DNA of 64,000 nt from Mytilus edulis (Eukaryota > Mollusca > Bivalvia > Mytilida > Mytilidae): positions 54,015,232 through 54,079,231 of the forward strand of contig NC_092349.1 in assembly GCF_963676685.1 (NCBI RefSeq), written 5' to 3'. Below the pieces are notes generated by a model. It was not told the origin of the DNA. It worked only from the letters and a program-made list of their open reading frames with translations, and ran no database searches. Positions within the stretch are counted from its first letter, which is position 1. Each line of letters starts with the position of its first letter. Shown here piece after piece: positions 10,901 to 21,459 of this stretch. Made by a program: the position numbers and the translations under genes.

Positions 10901-13865
10901 GTTTGGGATATTAAATCAAGATTACCTAGTCATAAACTGTCAGATATATCTGTTTTATTAAGCTTACCAGTAGGGTAAGGTTACTATTGATTTAAAAAAA
11001 GAAATTACAAATTAAAGAACATTATGGTTTGCATTATAGCATTATTTCTTTTCTAGGATTGAAAAAAAAATGAAATATTTAAGCTGATTCAGAATACATA
11101 TTTGAAAACAAGTAACCATTATTATCTTTACAGGCAATTGTTAAATGCTTTCAAATACTACTAGTCTATAAAATAAAACAAACCTATCAGATGAAACAAA
11201 GCTAAATGTCCCATTAATATTAATTAAGTTTAGGATCACAACATTATGATTAAGATACAATGGAAAATCTAGATACATTAAACCATGCAAAAGTGATTTT
11301 GTTGATACAGACTATGGTTAATTCAGGGCTACAACTTACACTCAATTTTAGGTTTAAATTGTGCATGCATTTCAGAATATGTCATAAGAAATATTGAAAT
11401 ATTCAGTTGTTATCCATTCATTGGATGTTTTTGAGCTTTTGATTTTGCCATTTGATTATTCTATTTTATGCAATTTGGATGTAACAATTTTTTCATTGGC
11501 TAAAAGTTGCTGTCAAATCCACAGTTGACCAGGCGTAACTAAGGAGGGACCCGCCATTTTGAATTGATTGAATCAACAAATGTTCGATTACTACTATATA
11601 ATCGAAAATAAAACAACACCTACCTTGAATTAACCAATTTAATGTAATTTTATCCGAATTTGAAGCGTACAGGTAACGTAAATAACCTCCAGTTTGTCAG
11701 TTTTCATGTGTATGACGTCATGTTTAGCCATGAAGTCTTTGTGCCAAAATAATTCATGAAGTTTCACGGATTTTTTTCTATTTGTCAAATTTAGACATTT
11801 TTTTCAAGTTTTATCATATTTTTTTCTTTTTGTAATGCATTAGAATCGGAATAACAGTACTGTAGTTGAAGAGTTGCCACCGTCAATTTTGATTTGACAG
11901 TGACAACTCTTCAACTATAGTACTGTTATTCTTTAATTGACTTTCTGTTTTGAATCTCGGAGTTCAGTAATTTTGTTATTTTACTTTTTGGTAAGTCAAT
12001 ATAGAAAAAAAGAATCTTTTTCCGCTGTTTCAGAGTCCAATTGATGAAGGAGTATTTGGTCAGATGTGCATGGTGTTCCACAGACGACTGGTAGAGATAT
12101 GTAAAGGGAGGATAACTCTTGCTAGCACTGCATTAGCAGAATTTGTTAAAGCTAAATTGAAAACATCAATAGAAGAGGATCCATACCTTAATAACTTTTA
12201 CTTTGCTTACGAGGACCAGGTATTTGTAAATTCTGTAATTTCTGTTCAAAAGACATTAATCATGTTAATATGAAAATGTTTCTAAAAAAAAAATTCTGTC
12301 AATTCAGAAATTATTTTGTGCATTTGTATGTTTATTATTGCAATTTTGAATGAATTGACAAAAAAAAAAAAAAAATAGGAGTAAATTTTAAATTAATTTA
12401 ATTTTAGGAAAATCTGCAAACACTTTTATGTATCAGATAGCAGACTGTGAGTTCTTATTATAGAGTTACACATTCAGTCACACTATTCTCATTAATAAAA
12501 GCGTCACAATGATTTCTAAATTTACAGTATATGAAAATTAAGAAATAATTCATGGAAGCCATAGATTTGTTGGAAATTTACACATGGCCTGGGCCGTGAT
12601 ATTCGAATTTTATCCTGAGCGTTAGCGAGGGATAAAATTAACGAATATCACGGCCCAGGCCATGTGTAAATTTCCAACAAATCTATGGCTTCCATGAATT
12701 ATTTCGATTCTAATAGGACAAATACGATCATTAAAAAACTGAAGCGATGATGGGTATACCGTGTATGTGGCTGTTCTATTTTACCCACTGTTCGATAAAA
12801 TTAATATAAAACAAATCTAATAAACCTGCATGAATGATTTCTTAACTAACCGCTAGAAAAAAATGTGATTACTTTTTTCACTTCTCAGTAGACCCAACAT
12901 TTGCAATTTTAGATTTGCATTTTTTATCGTAAGCTACCGTCAAATTCACTGTTGACATGTTGTAACCAAGGAGCCGCCATGTTGACATGCTGAAATCAGT
13001 AAATGTGCGAATATTGCAATAGAACAGAAAACAAGCATCACCTACCTCAATACTTTATTTTAATGCAATTGTATCCGAGTTTAGAAGGTAAACGCAATAG
13101 AAAAACCTTCAGCTTTGACGTTTTCATTCGTATGACGTCATGTTTTGAAATGACGTTAATGAGCAAAAATCATTACTGGAATTTCGCGGAATTTTAATTT
13201 GTTTTGTTTTTGTCCATTTTTGCGTTCTCTAATGTGTAAATTCTTTTTGTTATGCATCAGAATCAGAATAAATGTTCTGTAGGGTTTTATTCAATTGTAA
13301 TTGTTAACACAGCGAAATCCACAACCGTTTACACATAGGTTACGATACATGTGGATTTACGTGGGAGGCATATTTAAACAGCCATTTTTGTACATCTTGG
13401 AGTCTGCGCTAAGTATAGATATATCGAGAATTTTATCACGGTGTTGTTTACAAAGCGAAAGAAGCACGTCATATTAGAATGTTTGTTAAAAATATCATTT
13501 AAATATAGGCTGTCATTAACAAAGTTTATGATTGTTATCTCTAAACATACATGTGAGGTTGCTGAATTCTTAACTTAAATTGATTATGTATTTCAATACT
13601 TTCGTACTTAGTTTTCATCAATTTAAATTTTCATTTTTTGTAGACATTATTCCGTTTGGAGGAAGTGAAACATATGATGAGAATGGTGCAAGACTGTTTA
13701 TCTTCAGATGTACATTTAATTAGTGATAAAGCACAAAGTGTTGTAGATAACCTTGAAACAAATATGGATGAAGGTCGACCTAGTTCTGTAGCATCATACA
13801 TACTTAATGATCCTTACATGAAAATTAAACATCCAAGAGCCCAGATGACAGCCATATTGGAATGA
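97..13865 (+). CDS. 3' part of a multi-exon gene for an unrecognised conserved-looking protein
   Basis: Twelve exons join in phase: 97-170, 736-860, 1693-1808, 3297-3406, 4461-4608, 5444-5613, 6304-6386, 7747-7813, 8542-8712, 10621-10890, 12034-12219 and 13644-13865 (stop TGA). Together they give about 579 C-terminal residues; the start lies upstream of the window. Each intron is bounded by AG and GT. The donor at 1808 (TATG|GTCAAT) is weak but is the only one found that keeps phase. The protein is cytosolic-looking: no membrane segment or signal is visible. It is rich in aromatic residues and long helices, with phrases such as GPPGCQGEAVQLFAM, RWTWEDILTLRAGF and ESWMMLHSVAAQVEYI. A low-complexity Ser/Thr/Gln/Arg stretch lies in the 10621-10890 exon. 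I do not recognise the family, so no function is given. Splicing phase and sharply bounded coding sense make the gene itself convincing. Confidence 0.82.
1833..2113 (+). repeat. 281-bp inverted-repeat MITE with TTAA ends
   Basis: It starts TTAAGGTGGTACCTAACACT and ends with the complement (AGTGTTGGGTACCACCTTAA). The ends are palindromic and sit on a TTAA. Related copies lie at 36147-36428, 8255-8512 (reverse) and 21703-21973. It starts 25 bp after the splice donor at 1808. No coding capacity is visible. Confidence 0.8.
2129..2327 (-). repeat. TACTGTGG inverted-repeat MITE, reverse copy
   Basis: TACTGTGG at the left and TACAGTA at the right bound a sequence whose reverse complement matches the elements at 3444-3655 and 4918-5269 (inner motifs of the type GGATACCAATTT and GTGGATTGAGGAAA). 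It lies 15 bp beyond the previous MITE, inside an intron. Confidence 0.65.
2558..3016 (-). repeat. GTGGGGCAT-family dispersed repeat
   Basis: This intronic repeat runs from TATGCCCCACCTACGATAGT to GACACATTCTTG. It contains two internal near-copies of a unit with GGTCAAGGTAGTTTTT and TCAACTTGAAACTTAGTAC. The same family occurs in the opposite direction at 6537-6800 and at 24702-25167. It has no coding capacity that I can support. Confidence 0.7.
3444..3655 (+). repeat. TACTGTGG inverted-repeat MITE
   Basis: The left end TACTGTGGATTCATTTATTT is complementary to the right end AATAATGAATCCACAGTA, giving a 212-bp fold-back element 37 bp inside an intron. Two relatives lie within 1.5 kb on either side. 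Confidence 0.75.
4213..4342 (+). repeat. 25-bp tandem repeat, five copies, in a SINE-like tail context
   Basis: The unit TGTTCCTGTGAACCCATTGA plus TTATG is repeated five times with one or two changes. It is followed by a run of TATTG units near 4410-4430, which resembles the 3' tail of a short retroelement. It is intronic. Confidence 0.75.
4918..5269 (+). repeat. TACTGTGG MITE interrupted by a nested repeat
   Basis: The termini (TACTGTGGATTTATTTATAT and AATGAATCCACAGTA) match the 3444-3655 element. A second repeat has been inserted at 4972-5107, splitting the left half. The remainder resumes with CGTGGATATTTAAATTCATG. Confidence 0.75.
4972..5107 (+). repeat. common mussel repeat (AAGATGTGGTATGATTGCC), nested
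   Basis: About 136 bp starting AAAGAAGATGTGGTATGATT and ending CATAGTCAGCTATAAA. The same sequence starts the repeats at 6865 and 10384, lies in reverse at 13955-14100, and forms the terminal inverted repeats of the 43567-45845 element. It is inserted inside an older MITE. Confidence 0.8.
6537..6800 (+). repeat. GTGGGGCAT-family repeat, shortened copy
   Basis: It begins TGTCCCTAGTACACGGATGC and ends near AAATGGGGCAAAAAAACTG. It is the reverse complement of part of 2558-3016, with one internal unit instead of two. Confidence 0.7.
6865..7440 (+). repeat. long form of the AAGATGTGGTATGATTGCC mussel repeat
   Basis: The first 140 bp match the 4972-5107 repeat. The following 430 bp (AAAACAATTCAAACGAGAAA through GGCTTAACTCATCAGATGG) match, from memory, the common continuation of this family in mussel genomes. 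The open frame at 7176-7424 inside it shows no sign of being a gene. Confidence 0.6.
7903..7963 (+). repeat. A/G simple repeat (AAAAG)n
   Basis: An A-rich tract with regular G interruptions, directly downstream of the 7747-7813 exon within an intron. Confidence 0.85.
8255..8512 (-). repeat. TTAAGGTGGTACC MITE, diverged reverse copy
   Basis: The right end (AGTGTTATGTACCACTTTAA) and the segment AGAGTTGTCTCCCTGTAGTG are the reverse complement of the 1833-2113 element. The left end is eroded, so its limit is approximate. Confidence 0.6.
9022..10301 (+). repeat. 1.3-kb inverted-repeat element with hAT-like ends
   Basis: The right end reads CAGCTACGCCACTG, the complement of the CAGTGGCGTAGCTG ends common among hAT elements. 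The left end CATGCGCGTAGCTACG is a decayed form. Both ends carry GGGCGTACAC a few dozen bases inside. No transposase reading frame remains. Assignment to hAT rests on the terminal motif only; an 8-bp duplication was not clear. Confidence 0.5.
10384..10495 (+). repeat. AAGATGTGGTATGATTGCC repeat, short copy
   Basis: It starts GAGGAGATGTGGTATGATTA and ends TTATAGTCAGCAAG, matching 4972-5107 with scattered changes. It is intronic, upstream of the 10621 exon. Confidence 0.7.
11520..11848 (+). repeat. conserved repeat module (CGCCATTTTG / TGACGTCA type), copy 1
   Basis: About 330 bp from CACAGTTGACCAGGCGTAAC to GCATTAGAATCG. Landmarks in order are CTAAGGAGGGACCCGCCATT, CACCTACCTTGAATTA, ATGTAATTTTATCCGA, TATGACGTCATGTT and TTGTAATGCATTAGAATCG. 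The same landmarks recur at 12925-13270 and, more diverged, at 35390-35702. It directly abuts the hairpin at 11849-11931. Confidence 0.65.
11849..11931 (+). repeat. 83-bp hairpin abutting module copy 1
   Basis: GAATAACAGTACTGTAGTTG pairs with CAACTATAGTACTGTTATTC, and the GAAGAGTTGCCAC/GTGACAACTCTTC parts also pair. A short loop around 11881-11897 remains. The arm sequence does not resemble the arms of the other hairpins. Confidence 0.75.
12543..12704 (+). repeat. 162-bp near-perfect hairpin
   Basis: AAATAATTCATGGAAGCC is matched by GGCTTCCATGAATTATTT, and pairing continues almost unbroken to a tip at TGAGCGTTAGCGAGG (about 12614-12630). It is followed on the right by CGATTCTAATAG, the complement of the CATTAGAATCG that precedes the hairpin at 11849, so it may be the same family in reverse. 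It sits in the last intron of the upstream gene. Confidence 0.85.
12925..13270 (+). repeat. conserved repeat module, copy 2
   Basis: It shares with 11520-11848 the ordered landmarks ACTGTTGACATG, AACCAAGGAGCCGCCATG, CACCTACCTCAATA, ATGCAATTGTATCCGAG, GTATGACGTCATGTTT, ATTTCGCGGAATTTT and TTATGCATCAGAATCAG. No clean hairpin follows this copy. Confidence 0.6.
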
Positions 13866-13954
13866 TTTTTACAAAAAGGCAAATGTTATGGTTCACTGAT
13901 CCTGGAAATGTAATAGTGCTAGCAGGTCATGGTGTCCTACTGACACATATTCTT

Positions 13955-14100
13955 GTTTTTATGTAGCCATGGGTAATATTAGAATGTACTCTACAACTTG
14001 CTCATTGTTGAAGGCTGTATGGTTACCTCTAGTTGCTTTCTTCTACATCATATGGTCACTGGTGGAGAGTTGTCTCATTTGCAATCATTCCATATCGTGC
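13955..14100 (-). repeat. AAGATGTGGTATGATTGCC repeat, reverse copy in the 3' UTR
   Basis: GAAGGCTGTATGGTTACC through GAGAGTTGTCTCATTTGCAA is the reverse complement of the repeat at 4972-5107. It starts about 90 bases after the stop codon of the upstream gene, so it is probably transcribed as part of that message. Confidence 0.65.
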
Positions 14101-14648
14101 ATAAGGATACTCTGCTTAATTTTATGCATTACAAGAAATCCACAATTTCAATATCAGTATAAATTTGAGATAAAATGAAAGCTCAAATTAACAGCAACCC
14201 TAAAACAAAAATTAAAAGTTGTATGTTCAATACTTTCAATATGTTGCATTCAACTATAGGGACATGTTCACTAGAATGTACGTTATTTTATTTTATTATG
14301 TATAAAAGATAAAAATTGAAGGTCTATGCATCATTAGTCACTGCAAAATACTTTATATATATTCCCAATTTCTGTAATGTTTTTGTAATGAGTTTAACTG
14401 ATACTCCATTTGGTTCAAACATATTCTAAGGCTGTCAAATATAAATCATTTCTGTCCACATTTTTTTTATTCCATATTTTTTAATGTCTATGCTTGTTTA
14501 TATTTTTCCAAAAGTTTTATCATTACATTGAGTCTGACATATTTTAAACTGTGATATCTAATGTGAATCCATCCATAGATTTAGAAGTTTGTTTTGTTAT
14601 AGATAATAGTTGTTAAAAATTTATATTTTTTTACTTATTTATTTAATG

Positions 14649-14654
14649 AATAAA
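14649..14654 (+). other. candidate poly(A) signal of the 97-13865 gene
   Basis: An AATAAA hexamer in an A-rich context lies about 780 bases after the stop codon. It would end a 3' UTR that also contains a reverse copy of a common mussel repeat (13955-14100). Other A-rich hexamers are nearby, so this site is only a candidate. Confidence 0.35.
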
Positions 14655-15235
14655 ATATTGAAAAATAAAAGGATTAAAATTATAAAAGTATCTACTTTAT
14701 CAGTTTGGTTAGAAATTAGACATCAGCTTCATGTATCAATGGCTCACTTTACAGACCAACACTGTTTATGGAAATAAACAGGAAATAATATCATTGATCT
14801 TTTTCCAAAACCAAAAATGATTAGAGATTCCATAAACCTGATAAACTAATAGTCTGGCAAAAATTTCATACCTAGTAGGTCAACATGGATGATTATGAAA
14901 GATAGAATTTGAACCTCCACCAACAAAAAGAAATTTCAGGTTGTAAATGTAGTTAAGTCTGAATGTCAGAAAAGAATTATTTTCTATGTGCATTGTGCAA
15001 TGAGGATATCACACTACCGTACCTACAGGATGTATAAAATAAGAATTCTCTCTGATACAGCTTGTTTATACAACCCACAAAACCAAAAGGGCATTCCTCT
15101 TATTGCCAGACAAGGAGAAATCAAGGTGACCATACAAAAATTGCAATAATAAATACAGGCAACAGGTTATGAGATTACAGTATTTATTTACTAGATTTAA
15201 CCTGCTGTTGAAATAAATGTTTTGTTTCTTAGATC

Positions 15236-15450
15236 CTTTAAGCACAATGAGAACTATAATTGATGTATAGAATGGTTTTAAGGTGAAAATGTCTGTCTGG
15301 AAGGATTCGTCTGACCTTGACCTCATCTTCTCTTAGCTTATGGTACATTGGTTAGTATAAAGTTTTTATGGTTTGGTTTGTTTCTTGTGTACTTAAAGCA
15401 ATAGGTCAACTATATTTGGTGTATGGAATGGTTCTCAGGTGTTATATATA
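15236..15450 (-). repeat. reverse fragment of the 147-bp GAGGTCAAGG array family
   Basis: GACCTTGACCTCATCTTC and GTCAACTATATTTGGTGTAT are reverse complements of landmarks in the tandem array at 23020-23800. Confidence 0.55.
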
Positions 15451-16479
15451 TTACTTAGTCAGCAACCAAATCATACAAAAAAGAACAAAAGACTTCTAGA
15501 GGTCAACATAGGCCTTCAAAGATAAAACTACACTTTTTATGGAAGTATAAAATGCCTGAGTTTCGAGTAGATATTAATATTAGCAGGATATATAGTTACT
15601 AAATGTTTACCAGATATAATAGGTTCAAATAAATCTAACTTATAAAACACTTTCCCCTATATTTACATATATACAAAAGTAAGAATGTTGCTGTCCGAAT
15701 GCGAGTCTTAATGAGATTTAATTTTATATAGGATAAGATAAAAATTAAAGGACCGATCGTATAAGGGCTTTACATAGCCAGTCAAGGATCATCACCATTA
15801 AAGGTCAACAAATTTATATACTGGCCAGATATTATGGCAAGAAATTTAGTAAGTTTCAAACAAATTTGAGATAAACAACAGTAGACTTAAATGTGAGAAA
15901 TCTTCGGTGATTGACCTACAGACATGAGAAAAGCAGTCATTTTAATGATATTTTCTACTGTAAACCCTGTACAAATTGTCCTTTTTTTTTTTATAATATT
16001 CACACTACGTAAATAAGAAACAACATATAATTGATAATAGGAAACGTGGTGTATGTATCAGAGAGAAAAAAAAACAAACAGCATATTTTAGTATTTTTTT
16101 TATTATTATAAACAAAATATATATTATCATGAAAATATTTTTCATTCATCTAGTGTTCCATCAATTTATACTGGAATGTAAAGATCACAAATATATACTG
16201 AATAAATAGACATTTCAAATTACAGTTAAAAAAAAATTGTAATTAATAAATTTCTCATTTGTTTTAAATTTTGTACATTTTTTTTTTCATTTTTGTACTA
16301 TGTTGATTGGTTTTAAAATATAGTAGATGTGGACGTACTTCAATGAAACAGCAACCCAGCTACTTAAATAACCAGAAAGCCTAATTCAGTCTTCAATAAT
16401 AGATGGTTTATAAAATATTAAACTCTAAATTGTACTTCTTTTTAAGATTGTACTTCTTTTTAAGATAGACAAGATTTAA

Positions 16480-16668
16480 GGGCTATTCCAGAAAAAAATG
16501 TATGGGGGGGTTGGAAGGCACATTGTATTAATAATACATGGGTAATGGGTATCAGAGCAACTTTTCACACTATAATGCACTATAATTCTCAATTACAATT
16601 GTCTGGGTGGCGTGTGCTGACAAAAACTGCCTTCCAACCCCCCCATACATTTTTTTCTGGAATAGCCC
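16480..16668 (+). repeat. 189-bp G-rich-armed MITE with TAA target duplication
   Basis: GGGCTATTCCAGAAAAAAAT at the left is complementary to the right end, and both arms contain a run of seven G or C followed by TTGGAAGG. It is flanked by TAA on both sides (16477-16479 and 16669-16671). A 3-bp TWA duplication is typical of PIF/Harbinger elements; that class assignment is inference. Confidence 0.75.
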
Positions 16669-16878
16669 TAACCTGAACATGCTGAAGGATAAGCAGATAT
16701 GAATCTGAAATTTCAAATTTATTCAGTAAACTTATGACCAGCATGCACCAATAAGATATACAGATATATATAAAACAATACCAATAGAACACCATAACAT
16801 AAAACTTGAAATAAAATGTTTTGTTCCTTTTATTACCTCACTCAGAACATTCTAAACAAACAATGAAGTGGATCTTAA

Positions 16879-17172
16879 CCCTTTCCTCCATAATGACGCT
16901 TTTTGACGCCACCCCCTTTACTCCATAATGACGCCTTTTGACGCCTGTGTAGTGCCTCAGTTGAAACGTCTTAACTGCGAAAAATCTGTATCAGACCTAA
17001 TAAAATTTGAATCTAATATAAAAAGGATATTCAAGAGAACATCTGACTGGAATTTCATTTATGAAAATTCCTTTTTGCAATGCATTGATACTTTAAACCT
17101 GATGATTTCTTATTATTGAAAAAATCTATTCGAATCAAGTATGTACAAATAAAATATCAATGGAGGAAAGGG
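16879..17172 (+). repeat. 294-bp piggyBac-like MITE
   Basis: CCCTTTCCTCCATAATGACG begins directly after TTAA, and the right end TGGAGGAAAGGG is followed by ATAA, one change from TTAA. CCC-starting ends at TTAA targets fit piggyBac. A short internal direct repeat (TAATGACGCTTTTTGACGCC type) lies at the left end. No transposase is present. Confidence 0.6.
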
Positions 17173-18302
17173 ATAAAGTGGATATTGGATAATCTTGCTA
17201 AATAAAATTATCAACACTAACTGATTTGTATATTTGTAGAACATCTGCATGACTAGCAATAGCAAAATTTTATACCTATTTTGATTACAGTTACCCAATT
17301 TTTCAAAAGTAAAATTTGATTTAAAAACAAATACATTAAGTATATTGCCACATTACCTGTACCTGAGAACATCATATTGCTATTTTTACATTAACTACAG
17401 TCATGTTAAAATAGATGTTTGAGAAGGCCTTTTAGTTTCCTGTTTGTCTTAAATACTGGTATCCCTCTGATATGTATAAAACATTATTGTCAATAACAAA
17501 AGTAAAACTGGAGTTAATCCAGTGATCACAGATACTCTTGCCTGTGGCAAATGAGAGATCATATTTTTTTTGGCAGAAGCAGCATACTGTGGAATTTTAT
17601 AAGATTTGACATGTTTGCCACAGTTCAAAGGGCTATTAAATAATGAAACAGATCTTTTCTAATGGTTATCTTTTTCCTATTTAATTTGAGTCAGGTGCTC
17701 ATCTAAATGCTGATGCTGAGACAAGAATTTCTCATATTTATTTCAATTTTGAAAAGTAAATTCATAGTATAAAGGGGAATAACTCTGGTTATTTAATTTT
17801 TTTAAGTTTTGAAGATAAAAAGCTTCGGCTCAGTGATCAAAACATTCCATTACACAATGCCAAAAGTCCTTTGCTTATTTATCATCAAGAAACCACAAAA
17901 TTTGATTTTTTCAAACAATAAAGGACCATAACTCTGAAACAGTAAAAGTAAAAAAATCCTGAATGCAAAAGATTATCAAAAGTTAAGTGTAAAACAGTTG
18001 GATATTTAGATACGACAAAACAGAATTCTGTTGACAGTACAGGCATATTAATATATTAAACAAATAAAAACAGAAAGAAACAGATCATTAAAATATCACA
18101 ATATATAACAATTATAAAAATAACAATTTGAACAAAATACGTAGGTCAATTAGAGGTTAATGGTGCAAAAAACATAATAGGTTTTTCCATAGATTTCATC
18201 TGCTGTGATTTATCTCTTTAACAAAATGCCCATTAAAAATATCAATAGGGAAAAGATTATATTACAATATAATATAACTTTGTTTATGCTAGGCAAGAAA
18301 TC

Positions 18303-18896
18303 TTAAAGTCATAAGAAACGAGTGACCGGTGAAAAATAATGTTCTTCCAATTCTTGAACCAATGCATACAAACATCATAAACTTAGTCTTCTGTTCAAGA
18401 ATTTTTCATTTTTTTCGCATAAATTTCGTATAATCGTCAATTTTTTTTTCAATCGGTCAGTGTTGTGAAAATATGGCAGGTAATTAAAGTTCGTGTTTTT
18501 AGCCGAAGTTTAACGATTGTCACCTATTTGTCAACAATCAACAAAAAAGTATGGAAATTGAGCACGTGTTTAACATGTAAATTCAGATAATAGTTTATTT
18601 TAAGGTCATCCATGTGTATTGCGGTCACCAGATTTTTACGAGATGGGTCACACTGAGGTAACTTTGCATACGGAAAATATGTCCGGGGGGGGGATTGCTT
18701 CCTTCCTGGTAGGAAACAATTGGAAGCAATTAAAATAAAGTAAACTTCTTCTAAATATGAATAAATTAAAGAATTTTCTTCAGAAAAAAATATATGTACA
18801 TAAGTTTTATAATGAAAACAATCCATTCAGTTATAAAAAAACATATGCATTATTTTTTTTAATTTGAGGTTTCTTATGACTTTTAAGTTGAAAGCA
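18303..18896 (+). repeat. 594-bp inverted-repeat element on TTAA
   Basis: TTAAAGTCATAAGAAACGAG at the left is complementary to GAGGTTTCTTATGACTTTTAA at the right with one added base. The interior is unique in this window and has no supported gene. Confidence 0.6.
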
Positions 18897-19885
18897 AGTA
18901 TTGGTCAAAACGTATCAAACAAAATTCATATACATACAAAAATCATCAATTATATTACAAGTTAAAAATCATATATTCCCTCACAAACCTCTATAATTTC
19001 TACACAATTATTTTTATCTAATACCAGTAAGGTCAGAAAAAGGTTGTAGTTTAATTTGTCACAGACGTTGTTTTTTTTTAGAAACTTAGTTTTGAAATTC
19101 TTACTTTATTTGGGTGTGTTGAAGAACTTTTGAGGATTTATTTTAAAAGTAACTAATATTATATAAAATAAAATAAATCAACTTTAATAAAATGTTGAAC
19201 TCTGGCAATATTACATTTGATGATTTAAATGTTCAAATGAATTAATAAAAAGTTCAAAATATGGCATACCTAATTAAAATACAACCAAAGACTTCAAAAA
19301 AATTGGCAGTATACAGCACTGGAATGAGAATAGCAGTTAAAATGTACTCTTGTGCAGGCCTTTTATTGTGTTCAACATCATATTTGTTTTTGTAACTAAA
19401 TCACTTTCATGATTCTATTATATTATTCTTCTGCTAGAGTTGACTTTATGAAAGATTTCACTGGAATATTTAACATTTTGGTAAATAATGTAGACTGAAA
19501 ATTCAATTAAATTTATACAGAGAGTAAAATATAATTTGACAAGACATACTTTTTTCAACATTCTTTTCAGGCAAAAAATAAATAAAATCCTATTGGTTTT
19601 GTAACTTTACTTTAAGAAAAAGCTCAGTCTCAACACTTAATTTCAAAATTCAATTTGATATCAAGATCCTAATTTTATTAGCCTAGATAATATATGCACA
19701 GAACAAATATAATTTATAATATTTAAGCTAGTTATTTATATACCAAGCCTTTTATGGTGTTATTGCACCTTTGTCATTAGACATAATTAATACTGGTTAG
19801 AAAAACACAAACAACAAAAAAATACAGAACAGTTGATTTACAACAGATACAGATTTATATCAGCAATTTGATTCAGGAAAAAATA

Positions 19886-20041
19886 CAGGGGCAGATCCAG
19901 CTATTTTAAAAAGGGGGGATGGATGGGGGTCCCAACCCAGAATAAAGTGGGGTTTCCAACCATATGTCCCCATTCGAATACATTATTGTCTAAAACAAAG
20001 AGTGGTTTCAACCTTAGGACCCCCCTCTGGATCTGCAACTG
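19886..20041 (+). repeat. 156-bp hAT-like MITE
   Basis: CAGGGGCAGATCCAGC at the left pairs with CTGGATCTGCAACTG at the right; GGGGGG and CCCCCC runs lie inside. The flanking octamers AAAAAATA and AAATAATA agree at seven of eight positions, as expected for an aged 8-bp duplication. Confidence 0.6.
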
Positions 20042-20159
20042 AAATAATATAAAAAAAATATGTGGATGTTAATTCTGGTTACCCTTTATGTAAGTGTTAC
20101 ACTATGGCTGAGTCATTAACATTTGTTGGGATACCAGTTTTTGTGGATTTCTCGGGTAA

Positions 20160-21154
20160 GGCCTAAATTAAAATATTGTTTGTTTGCCCTTTTCCGACCC
20201 TATGTTTTGAAACAGGGTAGGTAGGTAGGTAAAATATTTTATTTTTTCCCCCAAAAAATAACTTGGCTCGGTATATTATTTGTCATGGGTAGGCAGGTAG
20301 GTAAAATATTTTATTTTATAGATACAAAATCTGCATAATGTCATTTTTTTGTCCGTTTGTTTTTGGAAATAAGTTTTCCGCTGGGACTATTAGTTTTGAA
20401 AAAAAAATATATAAGAGATAACTTTGTACTGGTAAGATAATGTCCGGGCAGACATAAATTACTAGTTGAAAAAGTCATAGAGTACTAGTGTTACAAATTT
20501 CGTGTGTGCCTTTTTTTCCAATAAAAATGCTATAAGACTTAAAACTCAATTGTCACGTATTTTGCATCACATTTATAAATGATATGTATGGAAAACTTGG
20601 CGATTTTACTGCCAGATATTCTCCACTTTACAGGGTTTTGTCACTTTTGGTTCATGTCAGATATAAATAATTTAGCGGCATCGTTAACATAATCATTCTG
20701 ATATGCGGATCACAAAAGGCCATCCCTACATAGAATACAACGTCCGTTTACATATTAGTTTGTACACACGTAAATACTTTTGTATCAAACGAACTTTTTT
20801 GTAAATGAACCCTGCTCTTTAAGTTTAAAGGTACAGAGTAACGTACTTCATATCATGATTTCAGAAAGCGTTCAACATCGATTTCAAACAAATGCTTTGA
20901 AACTTCAAATGCAAGTGTTCATGTCAAACGCTCAGGTGATACCAAACGGACTGGACCTTATACGTAAAGATAAAACCCGAGGATTCCGGTAAAAAAGTTT
21001 TGAGCGGGAAATACAAATATAAGATTTTTGGTAGGAACGAAAAAATAAAATAAAATAAAATCTTGCTGGTAAATACAAATAAAAGATTTTCAGGCGGAAC
21101 GAATTGATAGGGTCGGTCGGTAAAGGGCAAACAAACAATATTTTAATTTAAGCC
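20160..21154 (+). mobile_element. 995-bp inverted-repeat element, short form lacking recombinase cargo
   Basis: The left end GGCCTAAATTAAAATATTG and the right end CAATATTTTAATTTAAGCC are inverted repeats that extend about 45 bp through GTTTGTTTGCCC and CCGACC. TAA flanks both sides (20157-20159, 21155-21157). Both internal halves match the 5,997-bp element at 56050-62046 in reverse, but the two halves meet directly here. There the match is split by about 4.4 kb that contains a tyrosine recombinase gene. The junction lies near 20800-20815. Confidence 0.85.
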
Positions 21155-21459
21155 TAAAGGTGAATCTTGAATGTTAAATGAAACATACATTTTCTACAAG
21201 TTTTATGCAGACATTGTATTAATTTCGTTTTCTGTTGATTTTGTATGTGTATCATACAGGAATGTTAAAAATAAAATATTATATAACAAAATGATTTTAG
21301 AAAAATACAACACATTCTGATCAATAAAAAATAAATCCTCTAAAACAATTATGTAATTCCACTTTTGTTTTTAACCCAGTTTTTTTTACACATCTGAATT
21401 AAAGTGTCATAAAACAATGTATATCTACAACAGCAGTATAGTGTTAATAATTGTATACC

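Larger units (their letters stand above)
14670..21459. other. intergenic region between two convergent genes
   Basis: The ends of the 97-13865 gene and the PhnD-like gene face each other here. I see no coding sequence or RNA gene. Identified content: a fragment of the 147-bp GAGGTCAAGG array in reverse (15236-15450), the fold-back elements at 16480, 16879, 18303 and 19886, and the 995-bp element at 20160-21154. The rest is AT-rich and structureless to my reading. Confidence 0.6.

Noticed and set aside
16928..17119. 63-residue frame after GACGCC repeats
   Set aside because: Contained in the piggyBac-like MITE and ends at its right arm; too short and featureless.
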